64,000 bases of DNA from Novosphingopyxis iocasae (GTDB lineage Bacteria; Pseudomonadota; Alphaproteobacteria; Sphingomonadales; Sphingomonadaceae). Under the pieces are notes generated by a model. That model was not told the DNA's origin, searched no databases, and saw nothing but the letters and a program-made list of their open reading frames with translations. Within the stretch, counting starts at the first letter, position 1. The number at the start of each line of letters is the position of its first letter. Made by a program: the position numbers and the translations under genes. Below, piece by piece: positions 51,493-60,392 of this stretch. Location: NCBI RefSeq assembly GCF_014334095.1, contig NZ_CP060495.1, positions 147,001 to 211,000 on the forward strand, read 5' to 3'.

Positions 51493-51858
51493 ATGATCGA
51501 TCATTTCCGCGCCCGCTGGTTTGGTGAAGACGAACGTGCGCTGGGCCGCTCGGCCGATGCCCTGATGAACAGTCCCGGCCGTGCGCAGGGGCGCGTTGCC
51601 GACTGGTCGCTCTGCCGCATGGCTGCCGTTCTCCAGCGCGGCGCGCGCCGCCCGCTCGACATCGCCCCCGTCGGCACGGCGCAGCTGACCGCCAACGAGC
51701 GTTCGCTGCTCGCCATTCTGGATGCGCTGTCCGAAGGCGACGATGCGCTGGCTGCCCGCCACGCCGAATGGCTGGTCGCGCCGTCGTCGCTGCGCGCGTT
51801 CCTCAGCGCCACCGCGCCGCTGGCCGATATCTATCCGAAGCTGTCTAGCGCCGCCTGA
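51493..51858 (+). CDS. Hypothetical protein, possibly iron-regulated
   Basis: A 121-residue, mainly helical soluble protein without signal peptide or Cys cluster (one Cys at about residue 41). I do not recognise a family. The C-terminal half has ANERSLLAILDALSEGDDALAARHAEWLV, suggestive of a helical bundle. GAGGAG lies about 7 nt before the ATG. The upstream promoter is overlapped by a Fur-like box, so iron control is possible. It converges with the HMCES gene with a 7-nt gap. Confidence 0.75.
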   Translation: MIDHFRARWFGEDERALGRSADALMNSPGRAQGRVADWSLCRMAAVLQRGARRPLDIAPVGTAQLTANERSLLAILDALSEGDDALAARHAEWLVAPSSLRAFLSATAPLADIYPKLSSAA

Positions 51859-51865
51859 GGCGCGG

Positions 51866-52438
51866 CTATTCCCGCTCCGCAATCTCCATCGCCTCTGCGG
51901 GGAAGGGCTGGGCGAGGGCTTGCGCCTCGCCGCCCTCCATCCACGCCGCATAGCGGTCCGGCCCAAGGATCACCGGCATGGATTTGGGATGGACGGGCCG
52001 CACCAGTTCGTTCGGTTCAGTCGTCAGAAAGGCGAAACGCGCACCTTCCGCGCCGCCGCGCACCAGCCCGGCAAAAGCGAACAGAGGGCTTTCCTTCAGC
52101 CCGAACCACACCTTGCGCTTCGATCCCGCCTCGCCCTCCCATTCGCAAAAGGCGGTGACGGGCACGAGGCAGCGGTTGCCCGGACCCGCCAGCAGATTGC
52201 GCCAATATCCGCTGTCCAGATTGCGCACATTGGTGATCGGCCGCATTCCCTCGCGCCAGCCGGGCAGACCCCATTGCGCCTCGATCAGCGCGGCGCGATT
52301 GTCCTGCGAGACGATCAGAGGCGCGGACCGGTCTGGATAGATCGCATCGAAAGCGGGCAGATTGGCCCGCGCCTCGGCCAGACCGAATAGCGCCGCCATC
52401 TCGCTGATCCCGCTGCGCATGCGATAGAGATTGCACAT
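51866..52438 (-). CDS. SOS response-associated peptidase (HMCES/YedK family)
   Basis: A 190-residue SRAP-domain protein that forms a covalent thiazolidine link to abasic sites in single-stranded DNA, shielding them. The essential Cys2 is exposed after Met removal (MCNLYRM), which fixes the start at 52438. Other conserved parts are the substrate-binding TNVRNLDS, the active Glu in TAFCEWEG and the His in PVHPKSMPVIL. It is slightly shorter than the common 210-230 residues. No SOS box was identified upstream. Confidence 0.94.
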   Translation of the reverse strand: MCNLYRMRSGISEMAALFGLAEARANLPAFDAIYPDRSAPLIVSQDNRAALIEAQWGLPGWREGMRPITNVRNLDSGYWRNLLAGPGNRCLVPVTAFCEWEGEAGSKRKVWFGLKESPLFAFAGLVRGGAEGARFAFLTTEPNELVRPVHPKSMPVILGPDRYAAWMEGGEAQALAQPFPAEAMEIAERE

Positions 52439-52522
52439 GGCGGAGAGATTAGAGCGCGCAGACCAGGGCGGCAAGGCGGGTGCGGATTGCATTAACCTCA
52501 GCCCCGAAGATTGTCCGCGCGC

Positions 52523-54031
52523 TCAGCCCGCGCTGAAAACGAGTTGGCCGTCCGCGCCCGCCGTCACCTCGCCGCCTACGTCGATGGCACTGCGCTCCAT
52601 CGACGTCAGCAGCGCCAGCGTCGCGCCGTCCTCGGCCGGAACGCGCGCCATCAGGCGCTGGCCCTCCGGCGTGCGCGCGATGACGACGCCCTGTAACGGC
52701 GCGCCGTCCCGCGCAAAGGGCACGGTGTAGGTCTCAATGACGGCGGGCCCGCAATAGTCCTCGATCAGTTCGGGCACCGCGCCGCGCGCCGCCTCCGCCG
52801 CGGCCTGCACGCTATACTCCGCGTCCAGCGTGGTGCCGGGCCGCGCAGAGCCCAGGATCAGCGCATGATGCTTGGTGAGATATCCGCCCTGACCGTAGAG
52901 CAGGCCCAACCCCCCGGCATCGCCCTCACGCAAGCGGCGGACCATCGCCGCGGCGGCATGGGTCATATAATTGTTCAGCGGCCCGCCGAAAAAGGTGAGC
53001 CCGCCGGTTACCGTGGGGCTGGTGCTCTCGGGATCGAGCCCCAGCGTGCGCAGCGCCATCTTCGGCACCACGGGGAAGCAGCTGTAGAGCTCCAGATGGT
53101 CGAGGCGCTCCACGCCGCCCGCGATCGCGCGCGCCCGGTCCAGCACGGCGGCCTGCGCGGTGGCATGGGCATAGCTGTCGCGCGTCAGATAATCCTCGCT
53201 CTCCTCAGCGCTGGCCCCGCCGTGCAGATAGACCATCCGGTCCGCCGGAATGCCGCATTCTCTCGCCTTTCGCTCGCTCATCACGATCAGGGCGGCGGCC
53301 TGATTGACGATCGGATTGGCCGTCATCAGCTTGGGGTAGGGCCAGCAGATCATGCGATTGCCGGGCGCTATCTGCCCGATCTGCTGGCTGTCCGGCGCGC
53401 TGTCGATCCAGGCATGGGGTTTGTGCGCGGCGGCCGCGGCATAAGCGGCCCACAGATCGGCTGAGCGCCCATGCGCCTGCGCAGGGCTTTGCCCCCAGGC
53501 GGCTTGCGTCGCCATTTCGTAGAAGGGGTAGATGCGCGCCGGGTCCAGCATGTCGAGCAGATGGGCGGGACGCGCGGTCCGGTAACTGCTGCCGGGAAAG
53601 CGCACCGTTTCTTCGCGCGGCGGCGGCGAGGTCCAATCCAGCTCCACGCCTTCCTTCTGCGCCAGCCGCCGGCTGCTCATCGCTTCGCCGCCCAGGATCA
53701 GCGCCGCCTCGATCCGGCCGCTTTCGATGGCGATGGCGGCATCGTGGATCAGCCGCATCGGCGTTTCGCCGCCCATGCTGGCATTGGTGGCGCGCCCCGG
53801 CGCGATGCCCAGCCGCCCGCACAGCTTCCGCGCGGGATCGCGATAGCGCCAGCTGATCAGCCCGATCAGATCGAGCATATCGACCTTACCGAGCACGCCC
53901 GGCGCCCCCGCATCCTCCGCCGCCGCCCGCGCAGCCCGCGCCATCAATTCCAGAGGCTCCAACGCGTCGGCTGCTCTCCGCGGCCGATCGGACCATTCGC
54001 CCACCCCCACGATCACCGCATGATCCACCAT
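52523..54031 (-). CDS. Thiolase-like acetyl-CoA acetyltransferase family protein
   Basis: A 502-residue thiolase-superfamily protein of the SCP-x/lipid-transfer-like type. The start MVDHAVIVGVGEWSDRP is used rather than an upstream frame. Landmarks are IGLISWRYRDP, NASMGGETPMRLIHDAA where catalytic thiolases have their nucleophilic Cys, IVNQAAALIVMSE, and the C-terminal YGQGGYLTKHHALIL. A Ser/Met occupies the usual Cys position, so it may be an acyl-CoA binding or retro-aldol type member rather than a classical thiolase. An OB-fold-like C-terminal extension (about 420-502) is present. Its role in sterol or fatty-acid degradation is inferred. Confidence 0.85.
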   Translation of the reverse strand: MVDHAVIVGVGEWSDRPRRAADALEPLELMARAARAAAEDAGAPGVLGKVDMLDLIGLISWRYRDPARKLCGRLGIAPGRATNASMGGETPMRLIHDAAIAIESGRIEAALILGGEAMSSRRLAQKEGVELDWTSPPPREETVRFPGSSYRTARPAHLLDMLDPARIYPFYEMATQAAWGQSPAQAHGRSADLWAAYAAAAAHKPHAWIDSAPDSQQIGQIAPGNRMICWPYPKLMTANPIVNQAAALIVMSERKARECGIPADRMVYLHGGASAEESEDYLTRDSYAHATAQAAVLDRARAIAGGVERLDHLELYSCFPVVPKMALRTLGLDPESTSPTVTGGLTFFGGPLNNYMTHAAAAMVRRLREGDAGGLGLLYGQGGYLTKHHALILGSARPGTTLDAEYSVQAAAEAARGAVPELIEDYCGPAVIETYTVPFARDGAPLQGVVIARTPEGQRLMARVPAEDGATLALLTSMERSAIDVGGEVTAGADGQLVFSAG

Positions 54032-54141
54032 CCGCCCGCGCTCCTCTCCGCCGATGACGGCAAGATTGGCGGGGGTGCGGGGGCAAGTCCAGCGTTCAGC
54101 ATGGCGCGACGTGGTCTTCGACCAGCCATCTGCCAATTGTT

Positions 54142-54297
54142 AAAGAAGCGCTTCAGCAGGGTCTGGCGATCCGTTTCCAGAAGGCGTTCGGTATTTCGGC
54201 GACAACCTTGCTGTGTATGCAGTCGGCCTATGATCTGGCGAAAGCCGAGGCGGTTGCGGACGCGATCAACGTGAAGCGCGTGCCGGAACCGATGTAG
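54142..54297 (+). pseudogene. HigA-type antitoxin remnant
   Basis: In the frame ending at TAG 54295-54297 the last 40 codons read RFQKAFGISATTLLCMQSAY... to RVPEPM, matching the C-terminus of HigA-family addiction-module antitoxins. Upstream, the frame has no start codon and no helix-turn-helix, so the N-terminal half is lost. No HigB toxin gene is adjacent. The surrounding DNA is less G+C-rich than neighbouring genes. It is best read as a decayed toxin-antitoxin locus. Confidence 0.7.
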
Positions 54298-54303
54298 GTG
54301 TGT

Positions 54304-55344
54304 TTACTCCGCCAGCATCGATTGCAGGCGGTCGATGATCGCCGCTTTATGCTTGTAGATTTCGACGACATTCTGGACGGGATGCTTGGTTTCCACCTTG
54401 TCCTCATCGAAAGTGCCGACATAGCGCGCGGTCTCGGAATTGAACCACATGCGGGCGAGCGGCTTGCGGTTGTTGTCGTCCAGCAGGATCGCACAATAGG
54501 ATTTGGCATCGCGCATGTGGATGCGTGACGGGTCCACGATGTCCGAACAGATGGCGCGAACCAGTTGAAAGCCTTCCAGTTCGTCGGGCGTCGTTTCGAT
54601 TTCGGAGCTGCTGGCCGGTTCTTCGTCGCTCCCTTCGTCGATTGCGGATGAGAGGCGATCGTTCAGCCGATCCCGCAGGATCGCCCGAAACGCATTGGGA
54701 ATGTGCCGCGAAATGGCCGACTTGGAACCTGGTGTCAGGCGTCCATCGACGACTTTCGAAGCAATCAGCCTTACGAAATCGGCGGACGGTTCGGTCAATT
54801 CCGCTTCGAGAGCTTTAATGACGGCGCCTTCCATCTGGAGGGATTCCGCTGTCTCGACGATCGCATCGACGTCGAACCCGACCTTCTGGAATTTCGCCAA
54901 ATTGCGGTAATCGGTCTTGCGCAGTTTGCAGAGATCGAACTCGTAAAACGGCTTCTGATCCATCCGGTTGGAGGCTTCCAGATCGGAATAGAATTTGAAC
55001 TGCGCGCCGTTGGTCAGGATGGCGAACTTGGCGTCGGTTACGCTGAAATATCGATAGAGCTGCGACGCGTGCTTGAGGGATAGCTCCTGATTGACCGGCT
55101 TGCACTCGATCAGCATGGCGATCTCGCCTTCCACGCAGATCGCGTAATCAACCTTTTCGCCCTTTTTGGTGCCGACATCGGCCGTAAATTCTGGAATCAC
55201 TTCCGCGGGATTGAATACATCGTAACCCAGCGCCTGCAAAAACGGCATGACCAGTGCGTTCTTGGCGGCCTCTTCGGTCGCAAGCGCTTCGCGATGCGTC
55301 CGTGCTTTCTCGGACAGTGCTTCCAGCCGCGATTCCAGTTCCAT
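54304..55344 (-). CDS. Orphan HsdR N-terminal-like nuclease protein
   Basis: A 346-residue protein resembling the stand-alone HsdR N-terminal (type I restriction R subunit) nuclease group. The PD-(D/E)xK pattern is visible: Asp66 in EKVDYAICV, Glu80 and Lys82 in LIECKPV. The motor ATPase of a true HsdR and any hsdM or hsdS gene are absent. The C-terminal 120 residues (ELEGFQLVRAICSDIV to the end) form a second domain typical of these stand-alone proteins. Its codon use and G+C are lower than neighbours, suggesting transfer. It may be defence- or mobile-element-related; cellular function unknown. Confidence 0.82.
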   Translation of the reverse strand: MELESRLEALSEKARTHREALATEEAAKNALVMPFLQALGYDVFNPAEVIPEFTADVGTKKGEKVDYAICVEGEIAMLIECKPVNQELSLKHASQLYRYFSVTDAKFAILTNGAQFKFYSDLEASNRMDQKPFYEFDLCKLRKTDYRNLAKFQKVGFDVDAIVETAESLQMEGAVIKALEAELTEPSADFVRLIASKVVDGRLTPGSKSAISRHIPNAFRAILRDRLNDRLSSAIDEGSDEEPASSSEIETTPDELEGFQLVRAICSDIVDPSRIHMRDAKSYCAILLDDNNRKPLARMWFNSETARYVGTFDEDKVETKHPVQNVVEIYKHKAAIIDRLQSMLAE

Positions 55345-55649
55345 ATCTGATCTCCCCCTTCGATTTGCTTTGGATAAAAGACGGTTGTGTCGAAGGCAAT
55401 CACATCCATGCAGGTAGTTGAGAGCAGGGCATCAAGTAACGCTGTCCTACACTGTGCCCTTTCCAGTATAGCAAAGCCTGCTCTTTCTACTGTCGATCCA
55501 GCGTCTTTGTACGCCGTTTTTCGCCCCCGCGGGTTTTCCGCTCTGGACAGTGTGAAGCGGTGTGAAGCTGGCCCCTCGCGGGCGGTTTCCACAGCTTTCG
55601 CCGTTCGCGGTCTGTCCCTTCGGCTCCCACGCTGCTATCGCGCGGCGCC
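55345..55649. other. 305-nt intergenic region between nuclease-like gene and parC
   Basis: No gene is supported. On the minus strand TATACT near 55465-55470 could be a -10 box for the nuclease-like gene, but no convincing -35 is visible. The right part includes a short direct repeat of GTGTGAAGC (about 55548 and 55559). The G+C rises towards parC. No terminator or RNA structure was recognised. Confidence 0.3.
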
Positions 55650-57914
55650 ATGAGCGAGGACAGCACGACCGAGAGCCCCAAGGACGAGTTCGACCAGATC
55701 GTCGACGCGCCGTTCGATGCCGCGCTGTCGGAGCGCTATCTGGTCTATGCCATGTCCACCATCACCGCGCGCTCGCTGCCCGATCTGCGCGATGGGCTGA
55801 AGCCGGTGCACCGCCGCCTCCTTTGGGCGATGCGGCTGCTGCGGCTCGATCCGGCGCAGGGGTACAAGAAGTGCGCGCGCGTGGTGGGCGATGTCATCGG
55901 CAAGTACCACCCGCATGGCGACCAGTCGGTCTATGACGCGATGGTGCGGCTCGCCCAGACCTTCTCGCTGCGCTATCCGCTCGTCGACGGGCAGGGCAAT
56001 TTCGGCAATATCGACGGCGATAACGCCGCGGCGTACCGGTACACCGAGGCGCGGCTGACCAAGACGGCCATGCAGCTGATGGCCGGCCTGAACGAGAACG
56101 GCACCGACTTCCGGCCCACCTACAATGGGGAGGATGAGGAGCCGGAGGTGATGCCCGGCCTGTTCCCCAACCTGCTGGCTAACGGCGCGGCGGGCATCGC
56201 GGTAGGCATGGCGACGTCCATCCCCAGCCACAACGTCCACGAGATCATCGACGCCGCGACGCTGCTGATCGATCAGCCGGATGCGAGCCATGCGCAGCTG
56301 ATGGAGATCGTGAAGGGCCCCGACTTCGCGACCGGTGGCGTGCTGGTAGACAGCGCGGCGAGCATCGCGGCGGCATACGAGACGGGCCGCGGCTCCTTCC
56401 GCGTGCGCGCACGCTTCGAGATCGAGAAGCTGGAGCGCGGCGCCTGGCAGGCGGTGGTGACCGAGATCCCCTATCAGGTGCAGAAGGGCAAGCTGATCGA
56501 GGGGATCGCGAACCTGATCGCGGACCGCAAGCTGCCGATCCTGGCTGATGTGCGCGACGAGAGCGACGAGGCGATCCGCATTGTGCTGGAGCCCAAGAAC
56601 CGCACGGTCGATCCGGACCAGCTGATGAACGCGCTGTTCCGCCTGACCGATCTGGAGAACCGCTTCTCGCTCAACATGAACGTGCTCGATGCCAACCACA
56701 CCCCGATGGTGATGGGGCTGGGCGAGGTGCTGCGGCACTGGCTGGCGCATCAGATCGAGGTGCTGGTGCGCCGATCGCGCCACCGGCTGGAGCAGATCGA
56801 CGCGCGGCTGGAGCTCCTGGAAGGCTACATCATCGCCTTCCTGAACCTGGACCGGGTGATCGAGATCATCCGCACCGAGGATGAGCCCAAGGCGGTGATG
56901 ATGGAGGAGTTCCAGCTCTCCGACCGGCAGGCCGAGGCGATCCTCAACATGCGGCTGCGCAGCTTGCGCAAGCTGGAGGAGATGGAGCTGAAGCGCGAGC
57001 GGGACCAGCTCGCCAAGGAGCGCGAGGGGCTGGTGAAGCTGATCGACAGCCCGGCGCGCCAGCGCACGCGGCTGAAGAAGGACCTGGCCGAGCTGCGAAA
57101 GGACTATGCCGAGGATACCGCGCTGGGTGCACGGCGCACGGGGCTGGAGGAGGCCGCGGCGACGGTCGAAGTGCCGCTCGAAGCCATGATCGAGCGCGAA
57201 CCGCTGACGGTGATTGTCTCCCGGCGGGGCTGGATCCGGGCGATGAAGGGTCATGGCAACGACGTGTCCGGCGTCAAGTTCAAGGAAGGCGATGAGCTTG
57301 CCTTCGCCTTCGAGGCGCAGACGACGGACAAGCTGCTCGTCGCCACGGCCAGCGGGCGCTTCTACACGCTGGGCGCGGACAAGCTGCCCGGCGCTCGCGG
57401 CTTCGGCGAGCCGATCGGATCGATGGTGGACATCGACGGCGGAAACGCGATCGTGAAGGTGCTGGCGGCGCGGCAAGGCGGACGACTGCTGCTCGCCGCG
57501 TCGGGTGGGCGCGGCTTTGTAGCCAATATGGACGATCTGATCGCCGAGACCCGCAAGGGCCGCCAGGTGGTCAACCCCAAGGGCAAGGCGGTGCTGAGCG
57601 TGGTGCGCGAGATCGATGCGAGCCACGATCAGGTCGCCGCGGTGGGCGAGAACCGCAAGCTCGTCGTCTTCGCGCTGTCCGAGATGCCGGAGATGACGCG
57701 GGGGCAGGGCGTGATGCTGCAGCGCTACAAGGATGGCGGCTTGTCCGATGCCACCACCTTCCGGTTGGAGGACGGCCTTAGCTGGACGATGGGCGGCGAG
57801 ACCGAACGCACGCGCACCGTGGACAAGGACGATCTGCTGCCCTGGCGCGTGGCACGCGGTGCTGCCGGCCGGCTGCCTCCCAACGGCTTCCCCAAGGACA
57901 ATCGCTTCGATTGA
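55650..57914 (+). CDS. parC: DNA topoisomerase IV subunit A
   Basis: A 754-residue ParC that decatenates daughter chromosomes with ParE. The catalytic Tyr131 lies in [12 protein letters not shown]; the winged-helix region has [17 protein letters not shown], and the C-terminal part carries beta-pinwheel repeats such as [19 protein letters not shown]. It lacks the GyrA-box, supporting ParC rather than GyrA. In the quinolone-determining region, Gln92 and Asp96 replace the Ser80 and Glu84 of E. coli. Start ATG at 55650. It converges with cca. Confidence 0.96.
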   Translation: MSEDSTTESPKDEFDQIVDAPFDAALSERYLVYAMSTITARSLPDLRDGLKPVHRRLLWAMRLLRLDPAQGYKKCARVVGDVIGKYHPHGDQSVYDAMVRLAQTFSLRYPLVDGQGNFGNIDGDNAAAYRYTEARLTKTAMQLMAGLNENGTDFRPTYNGEDEEPEVMPGLFPNLLANGAAGIAVGMATSIPSHNVHEIIDAATLLIDQPDASHAQLMEIVKGPDFATGGVLVDSAASIAAAYETGRGSFRVRARFEIEKLERGAWQAVVTEIPYQVQKGKLIEGIANLIADRKLPILADVRDESDEAIRIVLEPKNRTVDPDQLMNALFRLTDLENRFSLNMNVLDANHTPMVMGLGEVLRHWLAHQIEVLVRRSRHRLEQIDARLELLEGYIIAFLNLDRVIEIIRTEDEPKAVMMEEFQLSDRQAEAILNMRLRSLRKLEEMELKRERDQLAKEREGLVKLIDSPARQRTRLKKDLAELRKDYAEDTALGARRTGLEEAAATVEVPLEAMIEREPLTVIVSRRGWIRAMKGHGNDVSGVKFKEGDELAFAFEAQTTDKLLVATASGRFYTLGADKLPGARGFGEPIGSMVDIDGGNAIVKVLAARQGGRLLLAASGGRGFVANMDDLIAETRKGRQVVNPKGKAVLSVVREIDASHDQVAAVGENRKLVVFALSEMPEMTRGQGVMLQRYKDGGLSDATTFRLEDGLSWTMGGETERTRTVDKDDLLPWRVARGAAGRLPPNGFPKDNRFD

Positions 57915-57939
57915 AGGGAGCGGCCAACGATGAAAGAAT

Positions 57940-59121
57940 TCAGAGCTGCTCCGCCACCAGCGCATCGAGGCGGTCCGCATCGGGGAAGCCTTCCTCGATC
58001 CAGCGGGCTTCGATCGCGCGGAGCCGCTGCCCCAGCTCGGGGCCGGGGTTGAGGCCGCGGGCGATGAGATCGGCTCCCTTCAGCGGGAAGCGTGGCGGGG
58101 TCCAGCCGTCCAGCGCTGCCAGCCGCTCGTCAAGCTCGGCATCGTCGGCATAGAGCAGCGCTGCGTCGCGGGCGGCATCGAGGCCGTGATCGTAGGCGGC
58201 GCGGCGCGAATCGGCGGCGCCGCGCGCCGCAATCGCGCTCTGTAGCGCAGCGCGCTGGCGCTTCGACAGCTTAAGTCGAGCCGCGACCGTGGCTGCGACC
58301 TCCGGATCGGCGGGTAGCAGCGCGAGCAGGCGGCGCATGGGATCCGGGGCAATGCCGTACTCATGCTCGCGCGCCACCAGACGATCGAACGGCGCGGGAC
58401 CCTCTACCTCCGGCAGGATCGGCGCGAAGATGCCGCCCTGCGCCATCGCGTTCACTGCGAAGCGGGGATCGTCCAGCGATAGCAGCTTGGTGAGCTCGTC
58501 CGCGATCCGTTCGCGCGACAGGCCCTTCAGGCTGTTCGCACCGGCTTTGCATGCCGCATAGGCCTCTGCGTCCAGTTCGCTGCGCCCGAAGCGCGCGAGG
58601 AAGCGGAAGTAGCGCAGGATGCGCAGATGATCCTCCGCGATCCGCCGGTCCGCATCGCCGATGAAGCGCAGACGCTGCGCATCGAGATCGTCCAGTCCGC
58701 CGAAATAGTCGCTGATCGCGCCGTTTTGCGGATCGGCATAGAGCGCGTTGATCGTGAAATCCCGCCGGGCCGCGTCCTCGCGCCAATCGGTCGAGAAGGC
58801 GACGGTCGCGCGGCGGCCATCGGTGGAAACATCGCGCCGCAGGGTGGTCACTTCGAACGGACGATTATCGGCTACCGCGGTGACGGTGCCGTGGTCGATG
58901 CCCGTCGGCACCGCCTTCAGGCCAGCCGCTTTCAACCGCTGCATTACGTCTTCGGGCAGCAGCGGCGTGGCGAGATCGATGTCCTTCACCTCGCGGCCCA
59001 ACAGGCTGTCGCGCACGGCGCCGCCGACGATGCGCGGGCGTTCCTCTCCGTCGCTCAACGCATCGACCACCGCGAGCAAAGCAGGATCGCGCCGCCAGGG
59101 GGCATCAGGAAGATTACGCAT
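57940..59121 (-). CDS. cca: CCA tRNA nucleotidyltransferase
   Basis: A 393-residue class II nucleotidyltransferase that adds or repairs the 3' CCA of tRNAs. The head domain shows RIVGGAVRDSLLGREVKDIDLAT with the metal-binding acidic pair, followed by VPTGIDHGTVTAV and RRDFTINALYADP, then the RIAEDHLRILRYFRFLARFG segment. Its start overlaps the Nudix gene stop by 8 nt, placing it third in a DUF1285-Nudix-cca unit. The two tRNA genes in this window both encode CCA, so it may act mainly in repair. Confidence 0.95.
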   Translation of the reverse strand: MRNLPDAPWRRDPALLAVVDALSDGEERPRIVGGAVRDSLLGREVKDIDLATPLLPEDVMQRLKAAGLKAVPTGIDHGTVTAVADNRPFEVTTLRRDVSTDGRRATVAFSTDWREDAARRDFTINALYADPQNGAISDYFGGLDDLDAQRLRFIGDADRRIAEDHLRILRYFRFLARFGRSELDAEAYAACKAGANSLKGLSRERIADELTKLLSLDDPRFAVNAMAQGGIFAPILPEVEGPAPFDRLVAREHEYGIAPDPMRRLLALLPADPEVAATVAARLKLSKRQRAALQSAIAARGAADSRRAAYDHGLDAARDAALLYADDAELDERLAALDGWTPPRFPLKGADLIARGLNPGPELGQRLRAIEARWIEEGFPDADRLDALVAEQL

Positions 59122-59698
59122 GTTCGTTCAAGGCGCGCGATAGATTGGCGATGATACCGGCGGTGACGCCCCAGATGCGGCGGCCCTGCCAGTCCATATC
59201 GTAATAGGTACGCGGGACCCCGCGCCAGATGCCGGTCTTGCGCTCAGCATTCGCTGGGTCCAGCAGCCAGGCGAGCGGCACCTCGAACCAGTCCGCCACC
59301 TCGTCAGCGCACGGCACGAGATCGAGATCGGCGGGGACGAGGCCGATCACCGGTACGATGCGAAAGCCGCTGCCCGAATGATAGGCCGGGGCGGTGCCGA
59401 TCACGTCGACTTGGCGAGCCGGAATGGCGAGCTCTTCCTCAGCCTCGCGCAAGGCAGCAACAATCGGATCGCCGCCATCTTCGGGCTCCAGCTTGCCGCC
59501 GGGAAAGGCGACCTGTCCAGCGTGGCTGCGCAGCCATTTGGGCCGCTGGGTCAGGATCACGCCGGGCTCCTCCCGCCGCGTCACCGGCACGAGCACCGCG
59601 GCTTCGCGGTAGCCGCCCTCGGGCGCGCCGAAATCCGCCTCATCTTCATGCGCCGTTTCAGTCCCGAGCGCGCGTTTCAGCATTGCTGCAAGGCTCAT
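59114..59698 (-). CDS. Nudix hydrolase, CoA pyrophosphatase type
   Basis: A 194-residue Nudix protein of the CoA-pyrophosphatase (NudL/YeaB, UPF0035) type. The UPF0035 signature precedes the Nudix box: LTQRPKWLRSHAGQVAFPGG, then KLEPEDGGDPIVAALREAEEEL, giving the GX5EX7REUXEEXGU pattern in slightly modified form. It probably hydrolyses CoA or oxidised CoA to phosphopantetheine and ADP. The start at 59698 overlaps the DUF1285 stop (ATGA), and its end overlaps cca by 8 nt. Confidence 0.92.
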   Translation of the reverse strand: MSLAAMLKRALGTETAHEDEADFGAPEGGYREAAVLVPVTRREEPGVILTQRPKWLRSHAGQVAFPGGKLEPEDGGDPIVAALREAEEELAIPARQVDVIGTAPAYHSGSGFRIVPVIGLVPADLDLVPCADEVADWFEVPLAWLLDPANAERKTGIWRGVPRTYYDMDWQGRRIWGVTAGIIANLSRALNEHA

Positions 59699-60258
59699 GC
59701 GGCAGCCGTCAACGGAAAGAACTGACCGTTGCTCCATATGCCGGGGCGGTCCGGGTTCTGCGCCAGCGCCATTTCAGCCAGTTCGTAATAGACCGAACGG
59801 CCAATGCGCGCTTCCAGGCCGTGGCGGACGTGAAGGTATAGGCGCGGATCGTTGGAGGTGCCGCCAATGCGGATAGCATGGCCCGGCCCCGCCACCACGA
59901 TGTCATCGGTATTCAGGCGAAAGCCGAGGCTGGCTGCTTCACCTTCGCCGTCAGCGCGCAGCTCGACTGCCTGGAAGGGCGCATCCTCCACCTCGATCCA
60001 CTGCTTTTCATAAGGCAGTACCAACGCGAACCGCCCGTCCGCTTCCTTGCGCAACAGGCGTGAGAAAGCGCGAACCATGGCTGGCCGGCCGATCAGCCCG
60101 CCGTCATGATACCAGCGGCCTTCGGCATCGATCCGCATCAGGCTATCGGAAGAGGCATCGGGATGCCAGTCCTGAACCGGCGGCAGGCCTTCGCCGTCGG
60201 CAAGCCGGGCGATATCCTGCGGGCTCAGGCTGGCAAGGTCGGGCGCTTCATAGGGCAT
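59695..60258 (-). CDS. DUF1285 domain-containing protein
   Basis: A 187-residue alphaproteobacterial DUF1285 protein, function unknown. Characteristic parts are MRIDAEGRWYHDGGLIGRPAMVRAF, LVLPYEKQWIEVEDAPF and LYLHVRHGLEARIGRSVYYELAE. A GTG at 60279 is an alternative start, but the ATG at 60258 is favoured. It leads the DUF1285-Nudix-cca unit, with a 4-nt overlap to the Nudix gene. This arrangement recurs in related genomes, so a link to tRNA or cofactor quality control is possible but unproven. Confidence 0.88.
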   Translation of the reverse strand: MPYEAPDLASLSPQDIARLADGEGLPPVQDWHPDASSDSLMRIDAEGRWYHDGGLIGRPAMVRAFSRLLRKEADGRFALVLPYEKQWIEVEDAPFQAVELRADGEGEAASLGFRLNTDDIVVAGPGHAIRIGGTSNDPRLYLHVRHGLEARIGRSVYYELAEMALAQNPDRPGIWSNGQFFPLTAAA

Positions 60259-60392
60259 GGCGTCCAGATAGAGCGCCACAAGCCGCTTGCCAATGCAGCG
60301 GCGGTGGCGGACAAGCGCGCGGACCGGTGCAACCGCTGCCCCGTAAGCGGCGTTTAGTGTTGGAACAGGGACGAACAGAGGGGACAGGGCCG

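Noticed and set aside
55635-57980. 781-codon open frame antisense to parC
   Set aside because: Mirror of a conserved topoisomerase gene with no domain of its own.
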